This document shows, piece after piece, positions 41,967-50,083 of a stretch of DNA of 64,000 nt. A model generated the notes under the pieces. The model worked only from the letters and a program-made list of their open reading frames with translations. It was not told where the DNA came from and searched no databases. A program made the translations under genes and the position numbers. The DNA lies in contig CALUPL010000006.1 in assembly GCA_944322635.1 (NCBI GenBank), positions 31,927 to 95,926 on the forward strand, given 5' to 3'. This stretch comes from an uncultured Mailhella sp. Its GTDB lineage: Bacteria; Desulfobacterota; Desulfovibrionia; Desulfovibrionales; Desulfovibrionaceae. Positions within the stretch are counted from its first letter, which is position 1; each line of letters opens with the position of its first letter.

Positions 41967-42898
41967 GCGACGTTCCCGGCATTCTCTGCCTTGTCGGACC
42001 CACCGGCTCCGGCAAGACGGCCGCTTCCCTGCACCTCGCCGCCATGCTGGAAGCCTCCGGCCGCCCCGCCGCGGTCATCAACGCCGACTCAAGACAGGTG
42101 TACCGCGACTTTCCCGTCATTACCGCCCAGCCCTCACAAGAGGAAAGGAACGTCTGCCCGCACAAGCTCTACGGCTGGCTCGAAACCACAAAAAAAATAT
42201 CCGCCGGACAGTGGACCGACCTGGCCGATGCCGCCATACGCGAAACCCTCGACAGCGGCCGCATTCCCATTCTCGTGGGCGGTACCGGATTCTACCTGCG
42301 CGCCCTCCTGGACGGCATTGCCGCCATTCCCCCCGTGGATCCGGCCATAACCGCAAGACTCACCGAAGAATGCGAAAACAAAGGCGCCCCCGCCCTGCAC
42401 GCGCGCCTTGCTTCCATAGATCCGGACTACGCTGCAAAAATCCATCCCAACGACAGCCAGCGCAACGTGCGCGCCCTCGAAGTGTGGGAAGGCACCGGAA
42501 AAACCTTTTCCTGGTGGCACGGCCAGACACCTCCCCCGGCCAAATGGCGCGTCCTTCGCCTCGGCATAGGACTCCCCCTCCAGGAACTCTCCCCCTTCCT
42601 CGAAAAACGCATAGAAATCATGCTCGAACAGGGCGCACTCGAAGAGGCCCGCCGCGCCCTCGACATCTGCCCCGATACCTCCGCCCCCGGCTGGACCGGC
42701 ATAGGCTGCGCCGAAACCGCCGCCTTCCTCAAAGGCGCCCTCTCCCTGCAAGAATGCACACAGCTCTGGGCCAAAAACACCCGCGCCTACGCCAAACGCC
42801 AGTGGACCTGGTTCCGCGCCGACAAGCGCATCCAGTGGTTCCGCCCCGGACAGAACAAAGAACTCGAATCCCCCGTAAGGCAATTCCTCGGAATTTAA
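41963..42898 (+). CDS. miaA: tRNA dimethylallyltransferase
   Basis: MiaA adds dimethylallyl to A37 of tRNAs reading codons that begin with U. The 311-residue protein has the P-loop GPTGSGKT (12-19), the DSRQVYRDF motif, PILVGGTGFYLRALLDG, and the C-terminal tRNA-binding YAKRQWTWFR. ATG 41963 is chosen because it overlaps the coaD stop; an upstream frame from 41939 is less likely. The R1 repeat starts 44 bases after the stop. Confidence 0.95.
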   Translation: MSDVPGILCLVGPTGSGKTAASLHLAAMLEASGRPAAVINADSRQVYRDFPVITAQPSQEERNVCPHKLYGWLETTKKISAGQWTDLADAAIRETLDSGRIPILVGGTGFYLRALLDGIAAIPPVDPAITARLTEECENKGAPALHARLASIDPDYAAKIHPNDSQRNVRALEVWEGTGKTFSWWHGQTPPPAKWRVLRLGIGLPLQELSPFLEKRIEIMLEQGALEEARRALDICPDTSAPGWTGIGCAETAAFLKGALSLQECTQLWAKNTRAYAKRQWTWFRADKRIQWFRPGQNKELESPVRQFLGI

Positions 42899-42941
42899 CG
42901 AATGCCGCGTGTCCGGACATTCCGAAGGCAGTAAAGGCAGG

Positions 42942-43195
42942 TGCGGGGGAAATAATTCCCCCCGCGCCCCCCTGTTTCGCCTTGCGGCTGCGCCGCGCGG
43001 CGGGCTTTCGCGGCAGGCAGGGAGCGCATCTTCGAAAAGCCGGGATGGGCGGAACGGCGCAAAGGCCGAAAGTCTCGGCAGGCTCTTTTCTGGCTGCAAA
43101 CTCCGTGCAGGCGTGCGCCCTGCGCCCGCCTGCCGTGGCCGACCGATGTTCCCGCTTCGCGGAAACATCGGTGTGATTGGAAGGATTTCCAGATT
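42942..43195 (-). repeat. R1 repeat module, minus orientation
   Basis: On the minus strand it runs from TCTGGAAATCC (43195) through the hairpin ACCGATGTTT...GAACATCGGT to GGGGGAATTATTTCCCCC. Its orientation is opposite to the flanking plus-strand genes. Confidence 0.85.
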
Positions 43196-43380
43196 CTTAA
43201 AGAAAAACGTTGCTCAACGCTCCGGGAAACGTTTGGTTGCAGAGGACAGTCCTGTTGAAAACTCGGCCTAGCTTTTGTCTGCTACGGAAAACCTTTCCCA
43301 ACGCTCGCATGAGCCTTTGCCCGTAACGCCCATTCTTTTGGCATCGCTCGAAAAACGTAAAACGCTTCTTTGCCCGCCGC

Positions 43381-43460
43381 TCTCAACGCTCCGGGAAACA
43401 CGGGCAAAAAAACCGTGCCTGCGCGTATGTGCAGCCGAAGTTCACTTCCGGCGCAAAAGC
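43381..43460 (-). repeat. R2 repeat remnant, minus orientation
   Basis: It keeps CTCAACGCTCCGGGAAACAC and the hairpin half GAAGTTCACTTCCGGCG. The left arm GCCGG is diverged. No gene lies in 43196-43566. Confidence 0.5.
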
Positions 43461-43566
43461 CTTCCATGCAAAAATCGCAGACTGCAAGGCGTGTGCTGCA
43501 CAGAAAAAGTTTGCGACGCCCGGCATGGGAATCGAAAATTAAAAAGTTTTGAAAGAGGATGGGGGC

Positions 43567-43612
43567 GCGGGGGAAGGAGGAAACTTTTTCAAAAGTTTCC
43601 TCCTTCCCCCGC
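43567..43612. terminator. long perfect hairpin (covarying family, copy 3, reversed)
   Basis: There are 22 perfectly paired bases per arm (GCGGGGGAAGGAGGAAACTT...) with a TC centre. Its CCCCC...CTTTCAAAACTTTT flank lies on the left side, so the element is in minus orientation between two plus-strand genes. Confidence 0.7.
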
Positions 43613-43698
43613 AAACACTTTCTCTCTTATCCTTTCCGATTGCTTGACAGAATAAGCTGGGGGCGTACATGATGGGCGGAATGCCAAGGAGGCGTGCG

Positions 43699-44277
43699 AT
43701 GACCACGGTACTGTACCAGAGAGGCGATCTGGAGTTCTGTTTCAGCGACAGGTTTGAGGGAAAGTTTCTCGTGTCGCTGCTGGAGAACATGAAGGAAAAG
43801 CTTTTGAACGAGGAGTGGGACGACTACGACGAGTTTCATCACTGCTGCAAGATCATACACGATTTCAGTCAGAATCCCGGTCTGGTCATGGACTTTCACA
43901 CGTTGCGCCGCGGCGACGAGCAGCTCGGCATGGTCATGATGACGCACGGCGCCATTGACCGGGACATTTATGCGTGTTCCGGGCTTTCCATTTCCGATCC
44001 CACGGATCAGGTGGCTCTGCTCAGCTACTTTCACATTGCGCCTTCGGGTCGCGGGAACGGCACGTTCTGGCTTCGCGATCTCATCATGCCCTTCTACGCC
44101 GATCAGGGCTACACTGCCGTGTATCTCAAGACCAGTCATCCCAAGGCCTTCCCTCTGTACGACCGGCTCGGTGCGGTAATCGGCAACTACACCTTCCCCA
44201 GCGACAACGGCGAACATATGCGCGTGGGGCGCATCTATCGTCTTCCGCTTGTGGAAAAGCCTCTGCCCGAGGCCTGA
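43699..44277 (+). CDS. GNAT-like N-acetyltransferase
   Basis: The 192-residue protein has a central GNAT core: YFHIAPSGRGNGTFWLRDLI (about 113-132) resembles the acetyl-CoA pyrophosphate loop (R/Q-x-x-G-x-G/A), followed by YLKTSHPKAFPLYDRLGAVI, the usual alpha4 segment. The N-terminal half is unusual (acidic EEWDDYDEFHHCCK). The substrate is unknown. AAGGAGG lies 6 bases before ATG 43699; upstream in-frame ATGs (43669, 43672, 43681) lack ribosome sites. Its stop overlaps the next start (TGATG). Confidence 0.75.
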   Translation: MTTVLYQRGDLEFCFSDRFEGKFLVSLLENMKEKLLNEEWDDYDEFHHCCKIIHDFSQNPGLVMDFHTLRRGDEQLGMVMMTHGAIDRDIYACSGLSISDPTDQVALLSYFHIAPSGRGNGTFWLRDLIMPFYADQGYTAVYLKTSHPKAFPLYDRLGAVIGNYTFPSDNGEHMRVGRIYRLPLVEKPLPEA

Positions 44278-44936
44278 TGATGCCGGTCATAGTCTTCGAC
44301 ATGGACGGAGTTCTTGTGGACTCCGAGCGTCTTGTTCTGCGCTCCTGGGAATGTGTGGGGCGCGATCTCGGTCTGCACGGCCTGCACGAGCTTTTCTTCC
44401 GCTGCATAGGCACCACGCACGCGAGCACGCAGAAGCTTTTTGCGCAGGTATTCGGCGATGCTCTTGACTATCAGGCCTTCCGCAACCGCACGCGCGTCTA
44501 TTACATGCAGTTCACGAAAGACGGCGTACCGCTCAAGCCCGGCGTCATGGAGCTGCTTTGCTGGCTGAAGGAAAACGGCTGGCGCACCGGCCTTGCCAGC
44601 TCCTCGCGCGAAGCCAACGTGAGGCACAACATGGAAGTGACGGGCATGGGGCCTTATTTCGACACGCTGGTATGCGGAGACATGCTCACGGTCAGCAAGC
44701 CCGCGCCGGACATCTATCTGCGCGCCTGCGCCGAGCTTCATGCGGAGCCTTCGAGCGCCTATGCCGTGGAAGACTCGCGCAACGGCATTCTTTCGGCCAG
44801 TTCCGCCGGCATGAAGGCACTGCTCGTTCCCGACATGGTGCAGCCCGACGAACTCATGAAAAGCCGTGCCACGGCCGTTTTTCCCGACCTTCTCGCCGTA
44901 CGAGACTACCTTGAACGGCAGCAGGAACGCGCATGA
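44277..44936 (+). CDS. HAD-superfamily phosphatase (beta-phosphoglucomutase/phosphatase-like)
   Basis: The 219-residue product has motif I VFDMDGVLVDSERL (about 6-19), a helical cap, motif II GLASSSREANVRHN, Lys in SKPAPDIYLRA, and the acidic motif AVEDSRNGILSASSAG. This is HAD subfamily IA with a C1 cap, like phosphoglucomutase or 2-deoxyglucose phosphatase. The substrate cannot be told. It starts within the GNAT stop codon (or one codon later at 44280) and overlaps nudC by ATGA, so the three genes are one unit. Confidence 0.88.
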   Translation: MMPVIVFDMDGVLVDSERLVLRSWECVGRDLGLHGLHELFFRCIGTTHASTQKLFAQVFGDALDYQAFRNRTRVYYMQFTKDGVPLKPGVMELLCWLKENGWRTGLASSSREANVRHNMEVTGMGPYFDTLVCGDMLTVSKPAPDIYLRACAELHAEPSSAYAVEDSRNGILSASSAGMKALLVPDMVQPDELMKSRATAVFPDLLAVRDYLERQQERA

Positions 44937-46039
44937 TTCAGAACATTGCTCCCTGGCATTTTCACAACGAGTTTCACAACGTCCCTCCCTCCGGGGACGA
45001 TCTTGTGCTCGACATTGATGAAAACGGCATTCTGCTTGCTTCCGATTCCCTGCGCCCGCCCCGCATGTGCGAATGGAAAAAAGCCGGAGGCCGGGCAGCT
45101 CTGACGTATGCCTTTTGTCTGACCGCGGATGATGCCCCGAAAAACGACGTCGGAAACGACGGACAGAAAAAAGACACGGATTCCGCTGTCCGCTCCGCGG
45201 AAAAAACGTGCGACGAACGGGGGCGGGCTGCGGTGCCTGCGGAATCCGACAAGGGCCGGCATGCCGGCGAACCGGCCGCAGCCGAAAGCCCGTTCCGCCC
45301 CGAAGCCCCTTCATGGATTGCGGAACAGAAAAGCGATGCCGCACCGCACTCTTTTGACTCTGCCATGTCCGCATTCCGGCCGTTTGTGCACATGTTCGGG
45401 GAAATGCGCTGCTTTCTGGCCCTTCGCGGAGCCGGAGAGTCTTTTCCCGCGCCGGAGGGATGGGTAAGAATCGCGCCGTCCGCCCTGCGCGGCCATCCCG
45501 CACCCCTGCCCTTCGCAGCGGCTACGGCACTGCACCTTTTCCGCTGGTACAACGGGCATCGCTTCTGCGGTCGCTGCGGCTCGCCTGTGCGCCATTCCAA
45601 CACGGAACGCGCTCTCGTCTGTCCCGACTGCGGCGAAGTGTGCTACCCCGTCATTGCCCCCTGCGTGCTTGTGGCCGTCACCTGCGGCGAAAAAATTCTT
45701 CTCACCCGCTACGCAAGGCCCGGAGCCTCCCGCCTCGTTCTCGTGGCCGGATTCGTGGAAATAGGAGAAACGGCGGAACAGGCCGCCGCCCGAGAAGTCA
45801 TGGAAGAAACGGGCCTGCGCATAAGAAATCTGCGCTACGTCGGTTCCCAGCCCTGGGGATTTTCCGGCACCCTGGCGACAGGATTTGCGGCCGAGCTTGA
45901 CGGGCCGGATGCCATACGCCTCGACACCTCGGAACTTGCCGAGGCACGCTGGGTATCGCGCGCCGACATTCCTCCCTGTCCGGACGAATCCTCCCTCACC
46001 ATGACCATGATCTCCCGCTTTGCAAGAGGCGATCTGTAA
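44933..46039 (+). CDS. nudC: NAD(+) diphosphatase (NADH pyrophosphatase) with an unusual insert
   Basis: NudC hydrolyses NAD(H) to NMN(H) and AMP, and removes NAD caps from RNA. The C-terminal half is typical: zinc ribbon CGRCGSP...CPDCGE (about 211-233), Nudix box GFVEIGE...REVMEETG (about 273-294), and the NudC-specific SQPWGFSGTLATGF. The 368-residue length exceeds the usual ~260 because of a hydrophilic Ala/Glu/Lys/Asp-rich insert at about 65-140, inside the N-terminal domain. The insert looks disordered, and nothing suggests a frameshift. It overlaps the HAD gene by 4 bases. Confidence 0.9.
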   Translation: MIQNIAPWHFHNEFHNVPPSGDDLVLDIDENGILLASDSLRPPRMCEWKKAGGRAALTYAFCLTADDAPKNDVGNDGQKKDTDSAVRSAEKTCDERGRAAVPAESDKGRHAGEPAAAESPFRPEAPSWIAEQKSDAAPHSFDSAMSAFRPFVHMFGEMRCFLALRGAGESFPAPEGWVRIAPSALRGHPAPLPFAAATALHLFRWYNGHRFCGRCGSPVRHSNTERALVCPDCGEVCYPVIAPCVLVAVTCGEKILLTRYARPGASRLVLVAGFVEIGETAEQAAAREVMEETGLRIRNLRYVGSQPWGFSGTLATGFAAELDGPDAIRLDTSELAEARWVSRADIPPCPDESSLTMTMISRFARGDL

Positions 46040-46721
46040 CGAAGCCCCTCCCCGACTCGGCGCAGAATCTACGCAGAAAACAGCACGGGCAAAGGGCGAA
46101 GCGTCTTTTTCCGGTCTTGAACGCCGCAATTCCGGCATTCCTCCGTTTTCCCTCCGAGGGACTTCCCGACCGTTCTCCTCTCCCCGTTCACGCACCGGAC
46201 GACGGTGACGGCGCGTCCGACACCGCCCCGCAAATCCCCCGAAGAACTCTGCCCTTCTTCCTGCATCCGCCCTTTTCTCCGCACGTCCCCGAACATCTCT
46301 CCGCTTTTCTGCGGAACGGCTCTCGACGAGGCAAGGCCGGAGTCTCTCCTTTTTCCGACAGAACATGCTGCGTCCGAACGCAGTCGAAGATTCTTCCGGA
46401 ACAACGTTCCGTCTCCGGAAAAGCACGTCCGCCGGGCGACAAAACGAAAAGACGCGCAGAAGCGGCAGAAGAAGAAATCCCGCATCCGCACTTTCCCGGA
46501 ACGACACATGACGACCACGCTTCTGCCTTGTTTCACGCCGCAGACCGCATCTTCCCCAACGGACAGGCCCGCCCGGGCCGGAAGTCGGCATTTTTCCTTC
46601 CACCGGTTCCCCGGTTTCCGTCCGTTCTCCTCTTTTTTCTGAGAAAAATAAAAAAAATCGGAAAAACGCCCTTTTTCCTCTTGCCAAACCAGGCGGCTTC
46701 CTATACAAAGTCTTTCGTTGT
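46040..46721. other. about 680 bp without a recognisable gene
   Basis: Long frames on both strands have Arg/Pro/Ser-rich, unnatural compositions and no ribosome sites. The AT-rich stretch at 46640-46675 may hold the tRNA promoter. No repeat module is present. Confidence 0.5.
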
Positions 46722-46797
46722 GCCGAGGTAGCTCAGTTGGTAGAGCAGGGGACTGAAAATCCCCGTGTGGGCAGTTCGATTCTGTCCCTCGGCACCA
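46722..46797 (+). tRNA. tRNA-Phe (anticodon GAA)
   Basis: The 76-base cloverleaf includes an encoded CCA end: acceptor stem GCCGAGG/CCTCGGC, D arm GCTC-AGTTGGTA-GAGC, anticodon stem GGGGA/TCCCC with loop CTGAAAA (GAA), variable loop GTGTG, and T arm GGCAG-TTCGATT-CTGTC. It has the discriminator A expected for Phe. Confidence 0.97.
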
Positions 46798-46806
46798 TAT
46801 TTTTTT

Positions 46807-46840
46807 AAAGCCCGGAACGCGCTTCGTTCCGGGCTTTTTT
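46807..46840 (+). terminator. terminator after tRNA-Phe
   Basis: The 13-bp stem AAAGCCCGGAACG / CGTTCCGGGCTTT is followed by a T-run. Confidence 0.9.
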
Positions 46841-47502
46841 CGTCTTTTTTCCCGCCTCTCCCGTTTTTGCCTTCTCTTAAAAAACGTGCACGGCTCCGCC
46901 CTCGTTTGCTGCGGTCCTGTTCCGTAAAAATTCTCCTCCGGCAAAAAGCGTGAACACGCTCACAGCCCGGCAACTTCCCCCATTGCCATCGCTCCCGCCT
47001 CTTCAGGGAAAAATGCCGCGTGTTCCCGCATCGTTGCGTCTTTCACGGGTTCTCGCTCCTCTCCACGGATATTCAACCATTCTCCCCCTCTGCAAGGCAT
47101 TGCGCCCATCGGCATCGGCCTGCGCGTGTCGAAAATTTTTCTTTTTAGGGGTTTATTACATAACCATATGTTATAAAATGATTTTTTAATTTCTTTTCGT
47201 TTCTGGAAACTTAGACCGCAAACGGAGCTGAACGCCCTCTCGAGGTAAAAAAAACGTTTTACTAACCTTTTCGATACTTCGAAAAAGGAAAAAATAAACA
47301 TTTATCATACTGTTTTTTATTATAAAAAATATAATTCGTCACTTTTCCGCAAAAAGGCAGCTCCTGAAAAACCGTAGAAAAATCGCAAAAATGCCCTGAC
47401 GATCCCCGAAATATTGTTCCGTCCAACACAATCTGTTTTATAAAAAACTACATAAAAAACACATAGATATCGAATAGTTTGTGAAAAAAAATAAAAAACA
47501 GC
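46841..47502. other. intergenic region, AT-rich in its second half
   Basis: No gene is seen. From about 47140 A+T rises steeply. A hairpin, CCTTTTCGA-TACT-TCGAAAAAGG (47266-47288), sits in this upstream control region of the catabolic cluster. Confidence 0.45.
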
Positions 47503-47537
47503 TTGACACATTTTTCCTTTTTAATTAAACGTTAAAT
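47503..47537 (+). promoter_or_regulatory. candidate promoter with LacI-type operator for the catabolic cluster
   Basis: TTGACA (47503-47508) is followed by the near-palindrome ATTAAACGTTAAAT (47524-47537), with the central CG typical of LacI-family operators, lying where the -10 should be. The exact -10 is ambiguous. A second similar site, TTAAACGATTAA, lies at 47649-47660, next to the ribosome site of the first gene. The LacI-family gene at 56441 is the obvious candidate regulator. Confidence 0.5.
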
Positions 47538-47677
47538 AAAGTCACACGCTGGAAAACTACTTTCATTACTTAGCGTTTTTATTGAATATTTTTCAACATC
47601 AGCACATCGCATGACGGAAATTTGACGGTTTTTTACTTCTTTATAACTTAAACGATTAATCTATCAGGAGGTCATTT

Positions 47678-48067
47678 ATGCATCTGGAGCCTTCGTCCGT
47701 TCCCGTCCTCCATCTTGAGCACGGAAGATTCGTTCAAATTTACTGCGACAAGGTTTCGACCCCCGACGCTCCCATAAGCCTGCTGCGCGGCGTTCGTCCT
47801 CCCCATGTGGGCGGCAACTGCCATGTCCACGATACCGAAACGGAAATCTTCATCGGCATCAGCGGTACGGGCACGCTCATTCTCGACGGACAGGCCTGCA
47901 CCGTAGGTCCCGGCACAGTGGCCTGGGCCATGCCCGGCGTGCGCCACGAGCTCAGAAACGACGGCGACGAGGAATTTTCCTACTACGCGCTGTTCACGCC
48001 TCCCGTATCTCTGGAACACATTCGGGAAAATGCCCGCCGTCTGGCAGACGAAAACTCCCGTATCTGA
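47678..48067 (+). CDS. cupin-domain protein
   Basis: The 129-residue single-domain cupin has motif 1 with metal ligands H-V-H and E (GGNCHVHDTETEIFIGISGTG, about 46-66) and motif 2 with PGTVAWAMPGVRHELRND (about 88-105). It is likely a small metal-binding enzyme or sugar/acid-binding protein; the substrate is unknown. A perfect AGGAGG lies 7 bases before the ATG. It is first in the cluster that runs to the LacI regulator. An 86-base gap precedes the first amidohydrolase. Confidence 0.85.
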   Translation: MHLEPSSVPVLHLEHGRFVQIYCDKVSTPDAPISLLRGVRPPHVGGNCHVHDTETEIFIGISGTGTLILDGQACTVGPGTVAWAMPGVRHELRNDGDEEFSYYALFTPPVSLEHIRENARRLADENSRI

Positions 48068-48153
48068 CCCCCGTTCCGCTCCAGGAATCCTCCGTTCCTC
48101 AAAAACATTGCGGGAACACCCGCTCTTCAAAAACAAAAAAGGAGTAGCAAGCC

Positions 48154-49008
48154 ATGATCATCGACTTCAGAATCCGTCCGCCGTTCAAGAGTCTGGCCGC
48201 CATGCGGCATTTCGGCCCGGGCATGACCTTGCCGAAACATGATCCGCTCTATGAGAGTCTGAACTCCCTGGGACGCGACTTCATGCCCTCCGCCGTGCGC
48301 AAGTCACTGCCCCTGTTTCTTGAGGAAATGGATCAGGCCGGCATTGCCAAGGCCGTCATCATGGGACGCGTGAACGACAGCGATCCCAACTCGAAGCACG
48401 ACAACAAGGATCTGCTCGAACTGACCGCCATGTATCCAGACCGCTTTTTCCCCCTGGCTTCCATCGATCCCACGGTGGAAGGCTATGTGGAAGAAGCCGA
48501 AAAGGCCCTCAATGACGGATTCAAGGGCCTGAGCTTCGACCTCGGCTACATTTCCGTGTATCCCGACGATCCGCGCATGCTGCCCCTTTACGACCTTTGC
48601 AATCAGCGCCGCTGCCTTGTGGCTCTGGCCGCAAGCTGCGTCATAGGCCCCGACCTCACCTACAGCGATCCCACGCCGCTCGGCCGAGTGGCCCGCAACT
48701 TCCCCGACGCCACCTTCTACATTCCTCATGCCAGCTGGCCGCACGTGCAGGAAGCCATAGGCGTAGCCACGGTGTGCCCCAACGTGTATCTCTCCCCCGA
48801 CATCTACATGAGCGCCCCCGACATGCCCTTTGCCAGAGCCTATGTGGATGCGGCCAACTCCTTCCTCATGCGCAAGATAGTGTTTGCAAGCAGCTATCCC
48901 ATCCGCGGACTGGTTCAGAGCGTGCGTGAATGGAAGGCTCTGCCGCTGTCCCGGCAGGCCGTGCTTCAGACCATGTACTACAACGGCGCCCGCATTCTCG
49001 GACTGTAA
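48154..49008 (+). CDS. amidohydrolase-fold protein 1, metal site largely absent
   Basis: The 284-residue TIM-barrel protein is of the amidohydrolase-2 type (start MIIDFRIRPP, ending YNGARILGL). The metal-binding DxHxH of the family is D4-F-R-I-R here. The beta5 His region reads LVALAASCVIG and the beta8 Asp region reads VFASSYPIR; only the beta6 His (FYIPHASWPH, about 190-199) remains. The family also contains a metal-independent lactonase (LigI), so hydrolysis without metal is possible. AAGGAG precedes the ATG. The operon includes a paralogue at 53441 with the same changes. Confidence 0.82.
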   Translation: MIIDFRIRPPFKSLAAMRHFGPGMTLPKHDPLYESLNSLGRDFMPSAVRKSLPLFLEEMDQAGIAKAVIMGRVNDSDPNSKHDNKDLLELTAMYPDRFFPLASIDPTVEGYVEEAEKALNDGFKGLSFDLGYISVYPDDPRMLPLYDLCNQRRCLVALAASCVIGPDLTYSDPTPLGRVARNFPDATFYIPHASWPHVQEAIGVATVCPNVYLSPDIYMSAPDMPFARAYVDAANSFLMRKIVFASSYPIRGLVQSVREWKALPLSRQAVLQTMYYNGARILGL

Positions 49009-49036
49009 GACCCACGCAAAACAAAGGAGAACGGTT

Positions 49037-50017
49037 ATGCTTCATCTGACCAGAGCCGCCGCAATGTTCGTGTCTCTCTGCACCATGCTTCTTGCCGGAG
49101 GCGTTGCCGCCGAGGCCGCCGATTATCCCGTGCGTCCCATCAAGCTCATCGTTCCGTGGTCTGCCGGCGGCGGCATGGACAACCTTGCCAGAATTCTTGA
49201 ACCCATAGTCACCCAAAAGCTCGGCAAGCCCCTTACCTTCAACTACCGCCCCGGCGCCTCCAGCAGCGTGGGCATTTCGGAAGTGGCCCACGCCAAGGCC
49301 GACGGCTACACCGTTACCGTGAACAACTTCCCGCTTCAGAGCACCAACGTGGGCCTCGGCATAGGCAACTACAAGCCCGAAGACCTCGTGCCCGTGTGCA
49401 TGGTGGCTCAGGATCCCACCATGCTGGTGGTGCTGAAGGACAGCCCCTGGAACACCGTGGAAGAATTCATCGCCGAGGCCAAGGCCAAGCCCAACAGCCT
49501 GAGCGTGGGCGCTCCCGACCGCTTCGGTCCCTCCCACGGCACCGCCCTGCTCATGAAGGCAGCCGGTGTGCCCATCAACATCGTGCCTTTTGCGGCCGGC
49601 GCCGGCAAGGGCAACTCCGCCTTCCTCGGCGGACAGGTACAGGCCGTTTCCGGCACCATTTCCTCGCTCATTCCCATCAAGGAAAGCATTCGTCCCCTCA
49701 TGGTGGGCAGCAAGACCCGCATCACGCAGTTCCCCGACGTGCGCACCTCCGCCGAAGTTGGCATGCCCGACGTGCTCGGCTTCTGCGGCCGCTTCTTCTG
49801 GGTTCCCAAGGGCACGCCTGAAGCCGTCATCAACAGGCTCGACGAAGCCTTCCGCGCCGCCAGCCAGGATCCCGTCGTGCAGCAGCGCCTCATCGAGGCG
49901 GGCATGGAACCCCGCTACCTGAACCATAAGGACGCCGCAGCCCTCATCAAGTCCATGCAGCCCGACGTTGAAAGGCTCATAGTCACCTTCAAGGACGCCA
50001 TAGACAAGGGATACTGA
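49037..50017 (+). CDS. Bug/TctC-family periplasmic solute-binding protein
   Basis: The 326-residue protein has a signal peptide (about 1-25, ending GVAAEA), then the Bug signature YPVRPIKLIVPWSAGGGMDN (about 29-48) and later LNHKDAAALIKS. Bug proteins bind carboxylates for tripartite TctABC transport, and TctA/TctB follow immediately, so this is the binding component. The ligand is unknown. AAAGGAG lies about 8 bases before ATG 49037. Confidence 0.92.
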   Translation: MLHLTRAAAMFVSLCTMLLAGGVAAEAADYPVRPIKLIVPWSAGGGMDNLARILEPIVTQKLGKPLTFNYRPGASSSVGISEVAHAKADGYTVTVNNFPLQSTNVGLGIGNYKPEDLVPVCMVAQDPTMLVVLKDSPWNTVEEFIAEAKAKPNSLSVGAPDRFGPSHGTALLMKAAGVPINIVPFAAGAGKGNSAFLGGQVQAVSGTISSLIPIKESIRPLMVGSKTRITQFPDVRTSAEVGMPDVLGFCGRFFWVPKGTPEAVINRLDEAFRAASQDPVVQQRLIEAGMEPRYLNHKDAAALIKSMQPDVERLIVTFKDAIDKGY

Positions 50018-50083
50018 TATAGCCACGAGCCGGAAGCCCCGCTTCCGGCTCCCTTTCTCCAACACATTCCCACAGGATACGTT

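Noticed and set aside
46117..46731. 204-residue open frame running into tRNA-Phe
   Set aside because: It overlaps the tRNA, has no ribosome site and has an unnatural composition.
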